From an uncultured Bacteroidota bacterium (lineage in GTDB: Bacteria > Bacteroidota > Bacteroidia > Chitinophagales > Chitinophagaceae), in NCBI GenBank assembly GCA_903933765.1, contig CAIZLI010000170.1, positions 1 through 15,138 of the forward strand: 15,138 bases of DNA, written 5' to 3'. Within the stretch, counting starts at the first letter, position 1; every line of letters begins with the position of its first letter. The notes under the pieces were generated by a model. The model was not told the origin of the DNA. It saw nothing but the letters and a program-made list of their open reading frames with translations, and did not search any database. Positions 7,304 to 14,295 of this stretch are shown one piece after another. Position numbers and translations under genes: made by a program.

Positions 7304-7999
7304 ATGTCAGCAGTTATTGAACTTAGAGCAATTCAGAAAAGTTATTTTATGGCCAATCAAGCCATACCAGTCTTAAAAGGGATCGACTTGGATATCAATA
7401 GAAATGAATACGTTGCCTTGATGGGTCCATCCGGTAGTGGTAAAAGTACACTGATGAATATATTGGGTTGTTTGGATTCTCCAACAGCGGGCACTTATAA
7501 TTTAAATGGACATGATGTAAGTGCAATGACAGATGATGAACTTGCAGGCATTAGAAATATTGAAATAGGATTCGTATTCCAACAGTTCAATTTATTGCCA
7601 AGATTAACAGCAGCAGAAAATGTGGCTTTGCCTTTGGTTTATGCGGGCATCCCAAAAAAGGATCGAATAGAAAGAGCATTGGTCGCGCTAGAGAAAGTAG
7701 GTCTTGCAGACAGAAGTCATCATAAATCAAATGAGTTAAGTGGTGGACAGATCCAACGTGTGGCGATTGCGCGTGCATTGGTAAACAATCCATCTATTTT
7801 GTTAGCGGATGAGCCTACGGGTAATTTGGATTCTAAAACATCTGTAGAAGTCATGGAATTATTTGGTAAAATCCATGCTGGTGGTAATACAGTGATCCTG
7901 GTTACACACGAGGAAGATATTGCTCGCTATGCGCACCGAGTGGTGAGGTTAAGGGACGGAAACGTAGAGACCGATACCTTGAATCTAAAACATATTTAA
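7304..7999 (+). CDS. ABC transporter ATP-binding protein, MacB/LolD-like class
   Basis: A 231-residue stand-alone nucleotide-binding subunit that would power an inner-membrane permease of the MacB/FtsX type by ATP hydrolysis. Motifs in order: Walker [10 protein letters not shown] (41-49, K47), Q-loop at Q93/Q94 ([17 protein letters not shown]), signature LSGGQ (145-149), Walker B ILLADE with E170, D-loop NLDS, and switch histidine H202. The segment [11 protein letters not shown] and the [10 protein letters not shown] block place it with MacB/YknY-type exporters rather than sugar importers. No permease is adjacent; the only operon partner is gatC, 6 bases upstream, so the substrate cannot be deduced. 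It could serve a lipoprotein-release, macrolide-type or peptide exporter encoded elsewhere. Compared with the 222-residue LolD at 8611-9279 it lacks the FHHLLPEF signature of LolD. Confidence 0.9.
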   Translation: MSAVIELRAIQKSYFMANQAIPVLKGIDLDINRNEYVALMGPSGSGKSTLMNILGCLDSPTAGTYNLNGHDVSAMTDDELAGIRNIEIGFVFQQFNLLPRLTAAENVALPLVYAGIPKKDRIERALVALEKVGLADRSHHKSNELSGGQIQRVAIARALVNNPSILLADEPTGNLDSKTSVEVMELFGKIHAGGNTVILVTHEEDIARYAHRVVRLRDGNVETDTLNLKHI

Positions 8000-8026
8000 T
8001 TTACTAAATACTGAACTAAGTGTCTT

Positions 8027-8034
8027 TAGTTTTG
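8027..8034 (+). promoter_or_regulatory. TAnnTTTG -7 box before the cobalamin adenosyltransferase gene
   Basis: TAGTTTTG is an exact match to the Bacteroidota -7 consensus and lies 10 bases before the ATG at 8045. No clear TTTG is seen about 20 bases upstream, so the promoter is only moderately supported. It overlaps one arm of a weak dyad (ACTAAA at 8003-8008, TTTAGT at 8025-8030). Confidence 0.45.
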
Positions 8035-8044
8035 TTATAAGGTT

Positions 8045-8599
8045 ATGAAAATTTACACTAAGGCAGGCGATCAGGGAAAAACATCTTTAATTGGCGGTAC
8101 AAGGGTGCCTAAAAGTCATATTCGTATAGAAACTTACGGAGCTGTAGACGAGTTGAACTCATTCATTGGATTATTGAATGATTTAGTGGTGGATACAAAA
8201 ATCAATGCAGATTTAAAAGAAATTCAAGATAGGTTGTTTACAGTAGGATCTAGTTTGGCATGTGATCCAGAAAAAGAGTCTGCACTAAAAATTCCAGATT
8301 TAAAAGAAGAAGATATTGCAGGACTTGAGTTGGCGATGGATGCAATGAACGAAGTACTTGCCCCAATGAAATCATTTATCATACCTGGTGGACATCAAGC
8401 AATTTCCACTGCGCATATCGCTAGATGTGTTTGCAGAAGAGCAGAACGCTGGTGTGTGAATATGCAAGAAGAAGATTTATTTGTAGAGACTTTAGTGATT
8501 AAATATTTGAATCGTTTAAGTGACTATTTATTTACACTAGCTCGTTATATTGGGCATTTGAATGGGGTAGCTGATCTACCTTGGAAGCCAAGAATTTAA
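8045..8599 (+). CDS. pduO: PduO-type ATP:cob(I)alamin adenosyltransferase
   Basis: This enzyme transfers the 5'-deoxyadenosyl group of ATP to cob(I)alamin, making coenzyme B12 in the cytoplasm. The 184-residue protein carries the diagnostic PduO/MMAB motifs: the N-terminal ATP loop YTKAGDQGKTSL (residues 4-15), then RIETYGAVDELNSFIG, the helix CVCRRAERWCV and the C-terminal YLNRLSDYLFTLARY, with the Arg/Glu residues that line the ATP site in this family. Length is typical for the single-domain form. It starts 45 bases after the ABC ATPase gene and has its own -7 box, so it may be read separately. No B12 synthesis or B12-dependent enzyme gene is nearby, and no cobalamin riboswitch is evident in the short leader. 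Its stop lies 11 bases from the stop of the convergent lolD, and no intrinsic terminator separates them. Confidence 0.95.
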   Translation: MKIYTKAGDQGKTSLIGGTRVPKSHIRIETYGAVDELNSFIGLLNDLVVDTKINADLKEIQDRLFTVGSSLACDPEKESALKIPDLKEEDIAGLELAMDAMNEVLAPMKSFIIPGGHQAISTAHIARCVCRRAERWCVNMQEEDLFVETLVIKYLNRLSDYLFTLARYIGHLNGVADLPWKPRI

Positions 8600-8610
8600 T
8601 TACAGAGATT

Positions 8611-9279
8611 TTATACAAAAAGCCCGTCTTTCATTGTCAGGGTTCTGTCACATAATGCAGCCAATGATTCGTTGTGCGTTACAATTAAGAAACTTTGGTT
8701 CAATTCTTTTTTCAAACGTAGAAATAATTCGTGCATGGCATGTGCATTCTCACTATCTAGGTTGCCAGTGGGTTCATCTGCAAAGATGATGGCAGGTTGA
8801 TTGATTAGGGCCCTTGCCACCGCAATTCTTTGTTGCTCCCCACCAGATAATTGGTGCGGCTTTTTATCTTGTTTGTCTGCAAGTCCTAAATAGTCTAATA
8901 ATTCAAGGGCTTTTTTTGCCACAGTTTTTTTATCCTGCTTACCGATCCACCCCGGAATAGAAATATTTTCCATTGCAGTGAATTCGGGTAATAAATGGTG
9001 AAACTGAAATACAAATCCAATTCGGGTATTTCTAAAATGCGCTAATTGCTGGTTATTCAATTGGTCAAGGGCAACGCCTTCATAAAAAACTTGTCCCTTA
9101 TCTGCTTTTTCCAAGCTACTTACAATGTACAATAGAGTCGATTTGCCGGCACCCGAAGGTCCTACAATGGAAACCAACTCTCCTTTGGATAGCTCCAAGG
9201 AAACGCCTTTAAGGACGGGTACGGTCCCATATTGCTTCCATATATCTTTAGCTACAAGTAGTTTTGGCTGCATCTCCAT
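8611..9279 (-). CDS. lolD: Lipoprotein-releasing system ATP-binding protein LolD
   Basis: LolD is the ATPase of the LolCDE-type complex that lifts mature lipoproteins off the inner membrane for delivery to the outer membrane. The 222-residue product has Walker A GPSGAGKS (40-47, K46), the Q-loop segment FQFHHLLPEFTAMEN (91-105) characteristic of LolD, signature LSGGE (144-148), Walker B IIFADE (164-169) and H202. The permease genes (lolC/lolE type) are not in the window, as often happens when lolD is unlinked. Two ATGs are possible, at 9279 and two codons later at 9273. A perfect -7 box ends 4 bases before the first, so the shorter form may be the one made. It is transcribed away from the DUF2795 gene from back-to-back promoters and converges on the adenosyltransferase gene. 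Confidence 0.9.
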   Translation of the reverse strand: MEMQPKLLVAKDIWKQYGTVPVLKGVSLELSKGELVSIVGPSGAGKSTLLYIVSSLEKADKGQVFYEGVALDQLNNQQLAHFRNTRIGFVFQFHHLLPEFTAMENISIPGWIGKQDKKTVAKKALELLDYLGLADKQDKKPHQLSGGEQQRIAVARALINQPAIIFADEPTGNLDSENAHAMHELFLRLKKELNQSFLIVTHNESLAALCDRTLTMKDGLFV

Positions 9280-9283
9280 GGTG

Positions 9284-9316
9284 CAAACCTACGATTACCC
9301 GGTGAAATTTGTCAAA
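9284..9316 (-). promoter_or_regulatory. Bacteroidota-type promoter for lolD
   Basis: On the - strand, TTTG (complement of 9313-9316) is followed after 21 bases by TAGGTTTG (complement of 9284-9291), a perfect -7 box at a suitable distance. The box ends 4 bases before the lolD ATG at 9279, which predicts a leaderless mRNA or use of the ATG at 9273. Confidence 0.7.
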
Positions 9317-9353
9317 AATTAATAAAATGTTTACATGATGTAGAAAAATCAGA

Positions 9354-9384
9354 TTTGGTTATATCGTTTATACGGCTACTTTTG
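9354..9384 (+). promoter_or_regulatory. Bacteroidota-type promoter for the DUF2795 gene
   Basis: TTTG at 9354-9357, a 19-base spacer and TACTTTTG at 9377-9384 form a full consensus promoter, the clearest in the window. The expected start point is about 5-8 bases before the ATG at 9399, giving a very short leader. Confidence 0.8.
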
Positions 9385-9398
9385 CAAAAAAGAACCTT

Positions 9399-9620
9399 AT
9401 GTTTTGGACATTAGAATTAGCCAGCTATTTAGAAGAAGCGCCTTGGCCAGCAACCAAAGATGAATTGATCGACTACTCCATTAGGAGCGGTGCCCCAATA
9501 GAAGTAGTAGAGAATTTGCAAGAGTTGGAAGACGAGGGCGAAGTATATGAAAGTATCGAAGACATTTGGCCGGATTATCCAAGCCAAGAAGATTTTATGT
9601 TTAATGAAGACGAGTACTAA
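9399..9620 (+). CDS. DUF2795 family small acidic protein
   Basis: A 73-residue, strongly acidic protein conserved in Bacteroidota. The pattern WTLELASYLEEAPWPATKDE, followed by LIDYSIRSGAP and ENLQELEDEGEVYESIEDIW, is what I associate with DUF2795. The fold is probably a small helical, winged-helix-like unit. Its molecular role is not known to me and I do not assign one. There is no signal peptide, membrane segment or metal motif. It stands alone between a strong promoter (9354-9384) and two palindromes; its TAA stop codon is the first three bases of the first one. The compact transcription unit (promoter, short leader, 73 codons, terminator) suggests high, free-standing expression. Confidence 0.85.
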   Translation: MFWTLELASYLEEAPWPATKDELIDYSIRSGAPIEVVENLQELEDEGEVYESIEDIWPDYPSQEDFMFNEDEY

Positions 9621-9662
9621 TTTATGTGACGCTTTCGCAGAAAGCTAGCGTCACATAAATTA
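9618..9662. repeat. Perfect 16-bp inverted repeat at the DUF2795 stop codon
   Basis: TAATTTATGTGACGCT (9618-9633) is exactly reverse-complemented at 9647-9662, with a 13-base centre. Inside it a competing hairpin, GCTTTC-GCA-GAAAGC (9631-9645), can form. No T-tract follows directly, so it is not a standard terminator. It may be an RNA 3'-end stabiliser, a REP-like repeat or a protein site. Confidence 0.85.
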
Positions 9663-9673
9663 GTCTCTAATGA

Positions 9674-9723
9674 ATTTAATAAAAAAAGAGGACACGATTT
9701 CGTGTCCTCTTTTTTTATTAAAT
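9674..9723. terminator. Bidirectional intrinsic terminator, 50-bp near-perfect palindrome
   Basis: Arms of 24 bases (9674-9697 and 9700-9723) are exact reverse complements around a 2-base centre. The GC-rich core GAGGACACGA/TCGTGTCCTC is flanked by seven A on the left and seven T on the right, so the RNA from either strand forms a hairpin followed by a U-tract. It lies between the + strand DUF2795 gene and the - strand SemiSWEET gene and can stop both. Confidence 0.95.
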
Positions 9724-9836
9724 CGCGAATATGATATCTAAAAATTGGTAATAATCTTCATTGCTAAAAAAGGAGTAAAATAAACTTTAACAATTCATTC
9801 CTCCTTCTCCTCAAAACAAATCATACATCCTCTTTC

Positions 9837-10109
9837 CTAAAAAGTCAACTTAAAATAAAGCAACATCAAGCTTAATGTCAACACAATGGTGTTGGCTACA
9901 AGGACTGGCTTGCTTTTAATTAAATAAGCATAGGCCAGCCAAACGATACAGCTGAAATTTACAATCAATATCATTAATAGGCTAAGGCTTTCTACATTTT
10001 TTGTTTGCCAGGTTAAATACACCTGAGGGATAAAAGTGATACAGCTAAGGAGTGAACCTAGGTATCCTATTGCTTCAACTAATTTGGGGTTGATTTGTTG
10101 ATTGCTCAT
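9837..10109 (-). CDS. SemiSWEET / PQ-loop family transporter
   Basis: A 90-residue inner-membrane protein with three predicted helices (about 12-32, 42-63 and 68-88), the single triple-helix bundle of SemiSWEETs, which dimerise to form a sugar pathway. The PQ motif is at P28-Q29 (TFIPQVYLTW), followed by the usual KNVESLS loop. W57 and N73 sit 16 residues apart, as I recall for the pocket Trp and Asn of characterised SemiSWEETs. Sugar transport is inferred from family; other PQ-loop proteins carry different solutes. It starts 54 bases after the fabI stop on the same strand and no good -7 box is seen between them, so it is likely transcribed with fabI. The TAG stop is followed after about 113 bases by the bidirectional terminator; nothing else is recognised in that gap (9724-9836). 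Confidence 0.85.
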   Translation of the reverse strand: MSNQQINPKLVEAIGYLGSLLSCITFIPQVYLTWQTKNVESLSLLMILIVNFSCIVWLAYAYLIKSKPVLVANTIVLTLSLMLLYFKLTF

Positions 10110-10163
10110 GCGATTCTTTTAAATAATGAATTAAGATTTGGTTGCACCGAAAGCCCTATGGAA

Positions 10164-10985
10164 TTATCCTTGTGTAATGCCGGCTTTTTGCATCACTAAA
10201 TCACTTACACCAGTCGTTGAATAACCACCATCGTGGAATAAGTTCTGCATGGTGACCATCTTCGTTAAATCAGAGAATAAAGTGATACAATAGTTTGCAC
10301 AATCTTCTGCTGATGCATTTCCTAATGGTGCAATCGCGTCTGCATAATCATAGAAATCTCCGAAACCTTTAATACCAGTTCCTGCAGTTGTTTTAGTAGG
10401 AGACTGAGATACAGTATTTACACGAACCTTGTTGCGTAAACCATAATGGTATCCAAAGCTACGTGCGATAGATTCTAATAATGCTTTGATATCCGCCATG
10501 TCTGTATAGAATGGATAAGTTCTTTGAGCAGCAGCATAAGTTAAGGCAACCACACTAGCATGTTCATTCAAAGCATCCATATTGTATGCTACACTTAACA
10601 TTTTGTGCAAAGACATTGCAGAAACATCTACACCTTTTGCATAGTAATCGTAGTTCAAAGATGGATAAGGAATATTTTTTCTGATATTGACACTCATGCC
10701 AATAGAATGTAAAACGAAATCGATTTTACCACCAAGAATTTCTTGAGACTGCGTAAATAAATTGGTTAATTCTTCTACATTGGTCGCATCGGCTGGAACA
10801 ATTTTTGAATTGGTTTGTTCTGCTAGCACATTGATCTCACCCATACGCATAGCGATAGGGGCATTGGTTAAGACAAATGTAGCACCCTCAGCATGAGCTT
10901 GTTCTGCTACTTTCCAAGCAATTGAATTTTTATCTAGTGCTCCAGTAATGATACCTCTCTTACCTTTTAATAAATTGTGTGCCAT
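10164..10985 (-). CDS. fabI: Enoyl-[acyl-carrier-protein] reductase, FabI type
   Basis: FabI performs the last, NAD(P)H-dependent step of each fatty acid elongation cycle, reducing trans-2-enoyl-ACP. The product is an SDR protein with the FabI-type nucleotide loop GALDKNSIAW near the N terminus and HSIGMS in the region of the substrate pocket. Its Y-x6-K pair is Y160 and K167 (YTDMADIK), close to E. coli Y156/K163. A C-terminal HDGGYSTTGVS corresponds to the DGG tail of the family. The ATG at 10985 gives 273 residues beginning MAHNLLKGKRGI, the normal Bacteroidota start. A longer reading from a TTG at 11012 is rejected because that TTG lies within the -7 box (11010-11017). recN is upstream, separated by a modest terminator and this promoter; the SemiSWEET gene follows 54 bases downstream. 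Confidence 0.93.
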   Translation of the reverse strand: MAHNLLKGKRGIITGALDKNSIAWKVAEQAHAEGATFVLTNAPIAMRMGEINVLAEQTNSKIVPADATNVEELTNLFTQSQEILGGKIDFVLHSIGMSVNIRKNIPYPSLNYDYYAKGVDVSAMSLHKMLSVAYNMDALNEHASVVALTYAAAQRTYPFYTDMADIKALLESIARSFGYHYGLRNKVRVNTVSQSPTKTTAGTGIKGFGDFYDYADAIAPLGNASAEDCANYCITLFSDLTKMVTMQNLFHDGGYSTTGVSDLVMQKAGITQG

Positions 10986-11009
10986 CTTTATGGGTTTATT
11001 TAATTCTTG

Positions 11010-11017
11010 CAAAAATA
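11010..11017 (-). promoter_or_regulatory. TAnnTTTG -7 box for fabI
   Basis: On the - strand TATTTTTG (complement of 11010-11017) is an exact -7 match, 24 bases before the fabI ATG at 10985. No clear -33 TTTG is seen upstream. The box contains the TTG that would otherwise be an alternative start codon. Confidence 0.55.
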
Positions 11018-11032
11018 ATTATAATATCCTAT

Positions 11033-11054
11033 AAAAAAGCCATTCAGAGGGCTT
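11033..11054 (-). terminator. Probable weak intrinsic terminator after recN
   Basis: Read on the - strand, AAGCC (complement of 11050-11054) and GGCTT (complement of 11037-11041) form a 5-bp stem with an 8-base loop, followed by a T-run (complement of 11033-11038). It begins about 8 bases after the recN stop codon. The stem is short, so partial read-through into fabI is possible. Confidence 0.5.
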
Positions 11055-11062
11055 AATATAGG

Positions 11063-12715
11063 TTAAGCAAGTAATTCATTTGCATGCTCTAAAGCAGCTT
11101 TACTTGGCGGATCACCACCAATCATACGGGCAATATGAATCACACGCTCATCTGCTGCTAAAGCACGCACATGGGTATGGGTAGTTTTGCCATCTTGTTC
11201 TTTGTACACGTATAAATGTGCTTGTCCTTTTGCTGCAATTTGAGGTTGATGGGTAATGCAAAGTACCTGACGCGCATGACCTAATTCCTGTAATAATAAA
11301 CCAACCTGTTTTGCAGGCTCACCAGAAATACCAGAGTCAATTTCATCAAAGATCATCGTTGGTAAATCAATTGATTTTCCAACCAATGATTTAATACATA
11401 ACATCAATCTACTTAATTCACCACCGCTTGCCACTTTTTTTATTGGTTCAAACTTCTGTGAATTATTGGCATCAAACAAAAAATCAATTTTATCTATACC
11501 AAATTGATTGAAAGGAACTGTATCTAATTGTACTTTTAGTTGTGCATTTGGCATGCCTACTTGTTGCAATAAATGATTCACTTGTTTTGCAAAAGGGGCA
11601 GCTTGTTTTTTACGTTGATCACTTAAGTCTGCAGCAAGTGTCGTTAAGTCTTTTTCGGCAGCAGCTACTTTTTTAGTATAGGTCTCAATGGCTTCATCAA
11701 TATGCAATACAGCTTCCAGGTCTTTGGATAAGGCTTCTTGAAGTTCTAATAAGGCAGCAGTCGATTGTACCTTATGCTTTTTTTGCAAGTGATATCCCTG
11801 AGATAATCTTTCTTGCATGGTGCTGATTTTTGACGCATCAAAATCCATTTTATCCTGCCATGTTTGAAGTTCACTTGTGATATCGGCTAGTTCTATTTGT
11901 GCTGCTTTTAATCTTGCTAATAAGGGATCAAAATCGTTCTGAAATTTTGCAATGCTTTCTAAATTATTTGCAATCTGTTTGATCTGTTGTACAATAGGTT
12001 GATCTGATTCATCTAAAGAAAAAATGCTTTGTGTCAATTGCGCTTTAACATCAGCAGCATTTTCCATGAATTTTAAATCAAGCTCTAACTGCTCTAATTC
12101 ATTTTCATGTAATCCAAGTGCGGTGAGTTCTTCTAATAAATGTGATTTATAAGCAACAGTTTGGTCAAAGTTTTCTTTTTGTTCAATCAGTTCACTTAAA
12201 TGTTTTGTGGCTGCTTTCCAATCATGGAAAGTGTTTTGGTATTTTTGGATTGTATTATGCACATTGGCCAATGCATCCAATACAGTTCTTTGAAATTCCA
12301 TGTCCCCCAAACTAAGGGTATCAAATTGTTGATGCAGGTCCACCAATTGAGAAGTAAGCTGTCTTAATTCGTTTAAATTAATGGGCGTATCATTGATGAA
12401 GGCCCTAGACTTTCCTTGAGCGTTGATCTCTCTTCGAATAATTAATTCGTCCGCAAGGTCCAAATCATTGGCTTCAAAAAATGCAGCGTATTGTTGTTTA
12501 TTGGCAAGTGTAAAAACGCCTTCTATCACACATTTTTTTTCGGGATTACGACAAACAGTGCTGTCTGCTCTGTCACCTAAAATTAAACCCAATGCACCCA
12601 TGATAATACTCTTACCCGCACCTGTTTCTCCAGTAATCACAGAGAGTTGGTTGGATAATTGAATCTGTAATTCGTCGATTAAAATATAGTTCTGTATGTC
12701 TAATTGAGTCAGCAT
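11063..12715 (-). CDS. recN: DNA repair protein RecN (SMC-like ATPase)
   Basis: RecN is an SMC-related ATPase that acts early in double-strand break repair, holding DNA ends or sister duplexes together for RecA. The product has N-terminal Walker A GETGAGKS (residues 29-36, K35) right after TQLDIQNYILIDEL. A long helical and coiled-coil middle follows (roughly 150-360, rich in Gln, Glu and Leu). The C-terminal half holds the ABC signature ASGGELSRLML, Walker B TMIFDEIDSGISG and the QVLCITHQPQIAAKG block, all typical of RecN. From the ATG at 12715 it is 550 residues, matching E. coli RecN (553). The frame extends upstream to a TTG at 12727, but MLTQLDIQNY is the usual RecN N terminus. It starts 25 bases after the TPR gene stop on the same strand, so it probably shares that transcript. 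No LexA-type operator is recognised. Confidence 0.96.
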   Translation of the reverse strand: MLTQLDIQNYILIDELQIQLSNQLSVITGETGAGKSIIMGALGLILGDRADSTVCRNPEKKCVIEGVFTLANKQQYAAFFEANDLDLADELIIRREINAQGKSRAFINDTPINLNELRQLTSQLVDLHQQFDTLSLGDMEFQRTVLDALANVHNTIQKYQNTFHDWKAATKHLSELIEQKENFDQTVAYKSHLLEELTALGLHENELEQLELDLKFMENAADVKAQLTQSIFSLDESDQPIVQQIKQIANNLESIAKFQNDFDPLLARLKAAQIELADITSELQTWQDKMDFDASKISTMQERLSQGYHLQKKHKVQSTAALLELQEALSKDLEAVLHIDEAIETYTKKVAAAEKDLTTLAADLSDQRKKQAAPFAKQVNHLLQQVGMPNAQLKVQLDTVPFNQFGIDKIDFLFDANNSQKFEPIKKVASGGELSRLMLCIKSLVGKSIDLPTMIFDEIDSGISGEPAKQVGLLLQELGHARQVLCITHQPQIAAKGQAHLYVYKEQDGKTTHTHVRALAADERVIHIARMIGGDPPSKAALEHANELLA

Positions 12716-12740
12716 GATGTACTGCAATATACACCCAATT

Positions 12741-14228
12741 TTATTTCCTCAAACAACGCTGAATACCTGTTTTTGCTTTTTGGTCTAAGGAATTTTTAAA
12801 AGCGTGGTTTTTCATTTCTAAGCAGGTGTTAAAAAAGGTAATGGCTAAACTAGGATTGCCTTTTTGTTCATAAATCAATCCTATTTGAAGGGCGGCCCTT
12901 GCTGCAAAATATTCAGGTTGATTGGTGCCTTTTTCAATAGCAGAACTGTAAAATGGAATGGCCTGATCGGGCTGACCAGCTAATTCATAGATACGACCAA
13001 GGCGGTATGCAAATTCTGTTTTGTCTGCAGCTTTTTCAAAATCATTACTTGTTTTCCCAGACAAAATCGCCAATGCTTGTTGTTGGTATCCGCCGTCACT
13101 CAATAGTCTAGCCCTCAATAAAATTGGATGAGGCCAGGTCCCTTTTTTGGCGTTTTGTAAAGCTTGTTTATCGGCGTCGGTCATATCATTCCCTTTGGAA
13201 AGTACATTGCTTCGGTAGATATTGGCCTTAGTTTGATCCCCTTGTATATAGGCAATCCAGCTTAGTTTTTCATAAGCATCTTTTACATAAAACTGCCCCT
13301 TAAAATGACCAATGAAATTTTGCAAAGCAGTTTTAGCAGCATCTAATTTTAGATCATTCAAATAAGCATACCCCATTTCTAATTGCCAAAAGGGTAGGGT
13401 TAAATATTGACTTGATGGATTGATACTGGATGCGATTTGTAAAGCCTTTTGTGATTGTTGGTTATTCAAATAAAGATTGGTCGCCATATAGGCATGCATG
13501 TGGTTACCAGCCAGATCGAAGTCTGTTTTTTCAATGAATTCAAATGTCTTTTTTTTGTTACCCTCAAAGTTCATGACAAGGTAAGGATATACAAGTAGTG
13601 CTTCGTTGCGACATTGATTGGAATAGGCGTCTTTGCTATTGATGTATTTTAAAACAAGTGCATTGCCTTCTGAAATTTTTCCGGTCATCCCTAAAACATT
13701 GGCCATCCATTGATAGCCTTTCGGAATGGTTCCAATGACAGAAGTCATTAATCCAAGGTATACATCGTTCGGAGTAAAATTGGGAAACGCTTTTTTATTT
13801 GCTTTAAACAACAGAAATGCTTTTCTAAAATCCAATGCAGCTTCTAAATTTTTATTGAAACGAATGGCAATAAGCGATTTATGAAGATGCGCCAATGCAA
13901 TACTGTAAAGATGGTAAGGAGACTGTTTTGGACCATCTTCTAGTATTTGGATCCTTTGTTCAAAAGCTGGATACATCCGGCTGTAATCTTCCTTGTTTTC
14001 ATTTAAAAATAGTTGGTAAAAATCGGCATAGCTTTCGAGCAGCGGGTAGATTAAATTAGCGGCATTGGCTTTTTTATCTTGGTTCATTAAAATCCTTGCT
14101 TCTGGAATGCGTAAGCTAGTAATGGACTCGTAGATCTTTTGGGTACGAGGTGTCCAATTGTATTGGTATTGACCAATGACTTGACTTGTCATCATGATTA
14201 CCAAAACAAACAGAAAGCATTTTCTCAT
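12741..14228 (-). CDS. Secreted/periplasmic tetratricopeptide-repeat protein
   Basis: A 495-residue protein with a clear Sec signal peptide: MRKC, a hydrophobic core FLFVLVIMM, and a likely cut after VIG (residue 19) leaving Gln at +1, a common Bacteroidota pattern. There is no lipobox, so it is probably soluble in the periplasm. The rest is helical; the best TPR units are near 405-437 (FAYRLGRIYELAGQPDQAIP) and 440-475 (ALQIGLIYEQKGNPSLAITF). The block near 155-195 (YLGLMTSVIGTIPKGYQWMA, then LGMTGKISEGNALV) resembles the Iml2/TTC39 (DUF3808) pattern of a hydrophobic helix, IP-x-gy-x-w, and G-x-x-x-x-G; this is my inference from shape, not a verified match. No catalytic motif is seen. It sits 67 bases after the zinc-ribbon gene and 25 before recN. 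The intervening leader holds a perfect hairpin. Function unknown; protein-protein scaffolding would be typical of TPR proteins. Confidence 0.8.
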   Translation of the reverse strand: MRKCFLFVLVIMMTSQVIGQYQYNWTPRTQKIYESITSLRIPEARILMNQDKKANAANLIYPLLESYADFYQLFLNENKEDYSRMYPAFEQRIQILEDGPKQSPYHLYSIALAHLHKSLIAIRFNKNLEAALDFRKAFLLFKANKKAFPNFTPNDVYLGLMTSVIGTIPKGYQWMANVLGMTGKISEGNALVLKYINSKDAYSNQCRNEALLVYPYLVMNFEGNKKKTFEFIEKTDFDLAGNHMHAYMATNLYLNNQQSQKALQIASSINPSSQYLTLPFWQLEMGYAYLNDLKLDAAKTALQNFIGHFKGQFYVKDAYEKLSWIAYIQGDQTKANIYRSNVLSKGNDMTDADKQALQNAKKGTWPHPILLRARLLSDGGYQQQALAILSGKTSNDFEKAADKTEFAYRLGRIYELAGQPDQAIPFYSSAIEKGTNQPEYFAARAALQIGLIYEQKGNPSLAITFFNTCLEMKNHAFKNSLDQKAKTGIQRCLRK

Positions 14229-14240
14229 GGTGTAAAATTA

Positions 14241-14270
14241 AGAAAGGGTAGCCGATTGGCTACCCTTTCT
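14241..14270 (-). terminator. Perfect 13-bp hairpin between the zinc-ribbon and TPR genes
   Basis: AGAAAGGGTAGCC (14241-14253) and GGCTACCCTTTCT (14258-14270) pair perfectly around a 4-base loop. On the - strand the hairpin is followed by TAATTTTA, an interrupted T-rich stretch, so it could be a partial terminator after the zinc-ribbon gene, an attenuator, or a processing or stability element ahead of the TPR start codon 12 bases away. Confidence 0.65.
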
Positions 14271-14295
14271 GGGAATATTTTAAAACAAAATTGTA

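Noticed and set aside
8003..8030. Terminator hairpin between the ABC ATPase and adenosyltransferase genes
   Set aside because: The stem is only 6 AT-rich pairs with a 16-base loop; its right arm overlaps a -7 box, so a promoter reading is more plausible.
9625..9655. CRP/FNR-like site from TGTGA...TCACA in the first palindrome
   Set aside because: The half-sites are separated by over 20 bases instead of the 6 of a CRP site, and they lie at the 3' end of a gene.
9724..9836. Possible small gene between the bidirectional terminator and the SemiSWEET gene
   Set aside because: Only very short frames (a few codons) are present; purine-rich GGAGGA-like stretches are not followed by a usable reading frame.
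10986..11012. Nine extra N-terminal residues on FabI from a TTG start
   Set aside because: The TTG is part of the predicted -7 box at 11010-11017, and the ATG at 10985 gives the normal N terminus.
12716..12727. Four extra N-terminal residues on RecN from a TTG start
   Set aside because: RecN proteins normally begin with a MLTQL-type sequence, which the ATG at 12715 provides.
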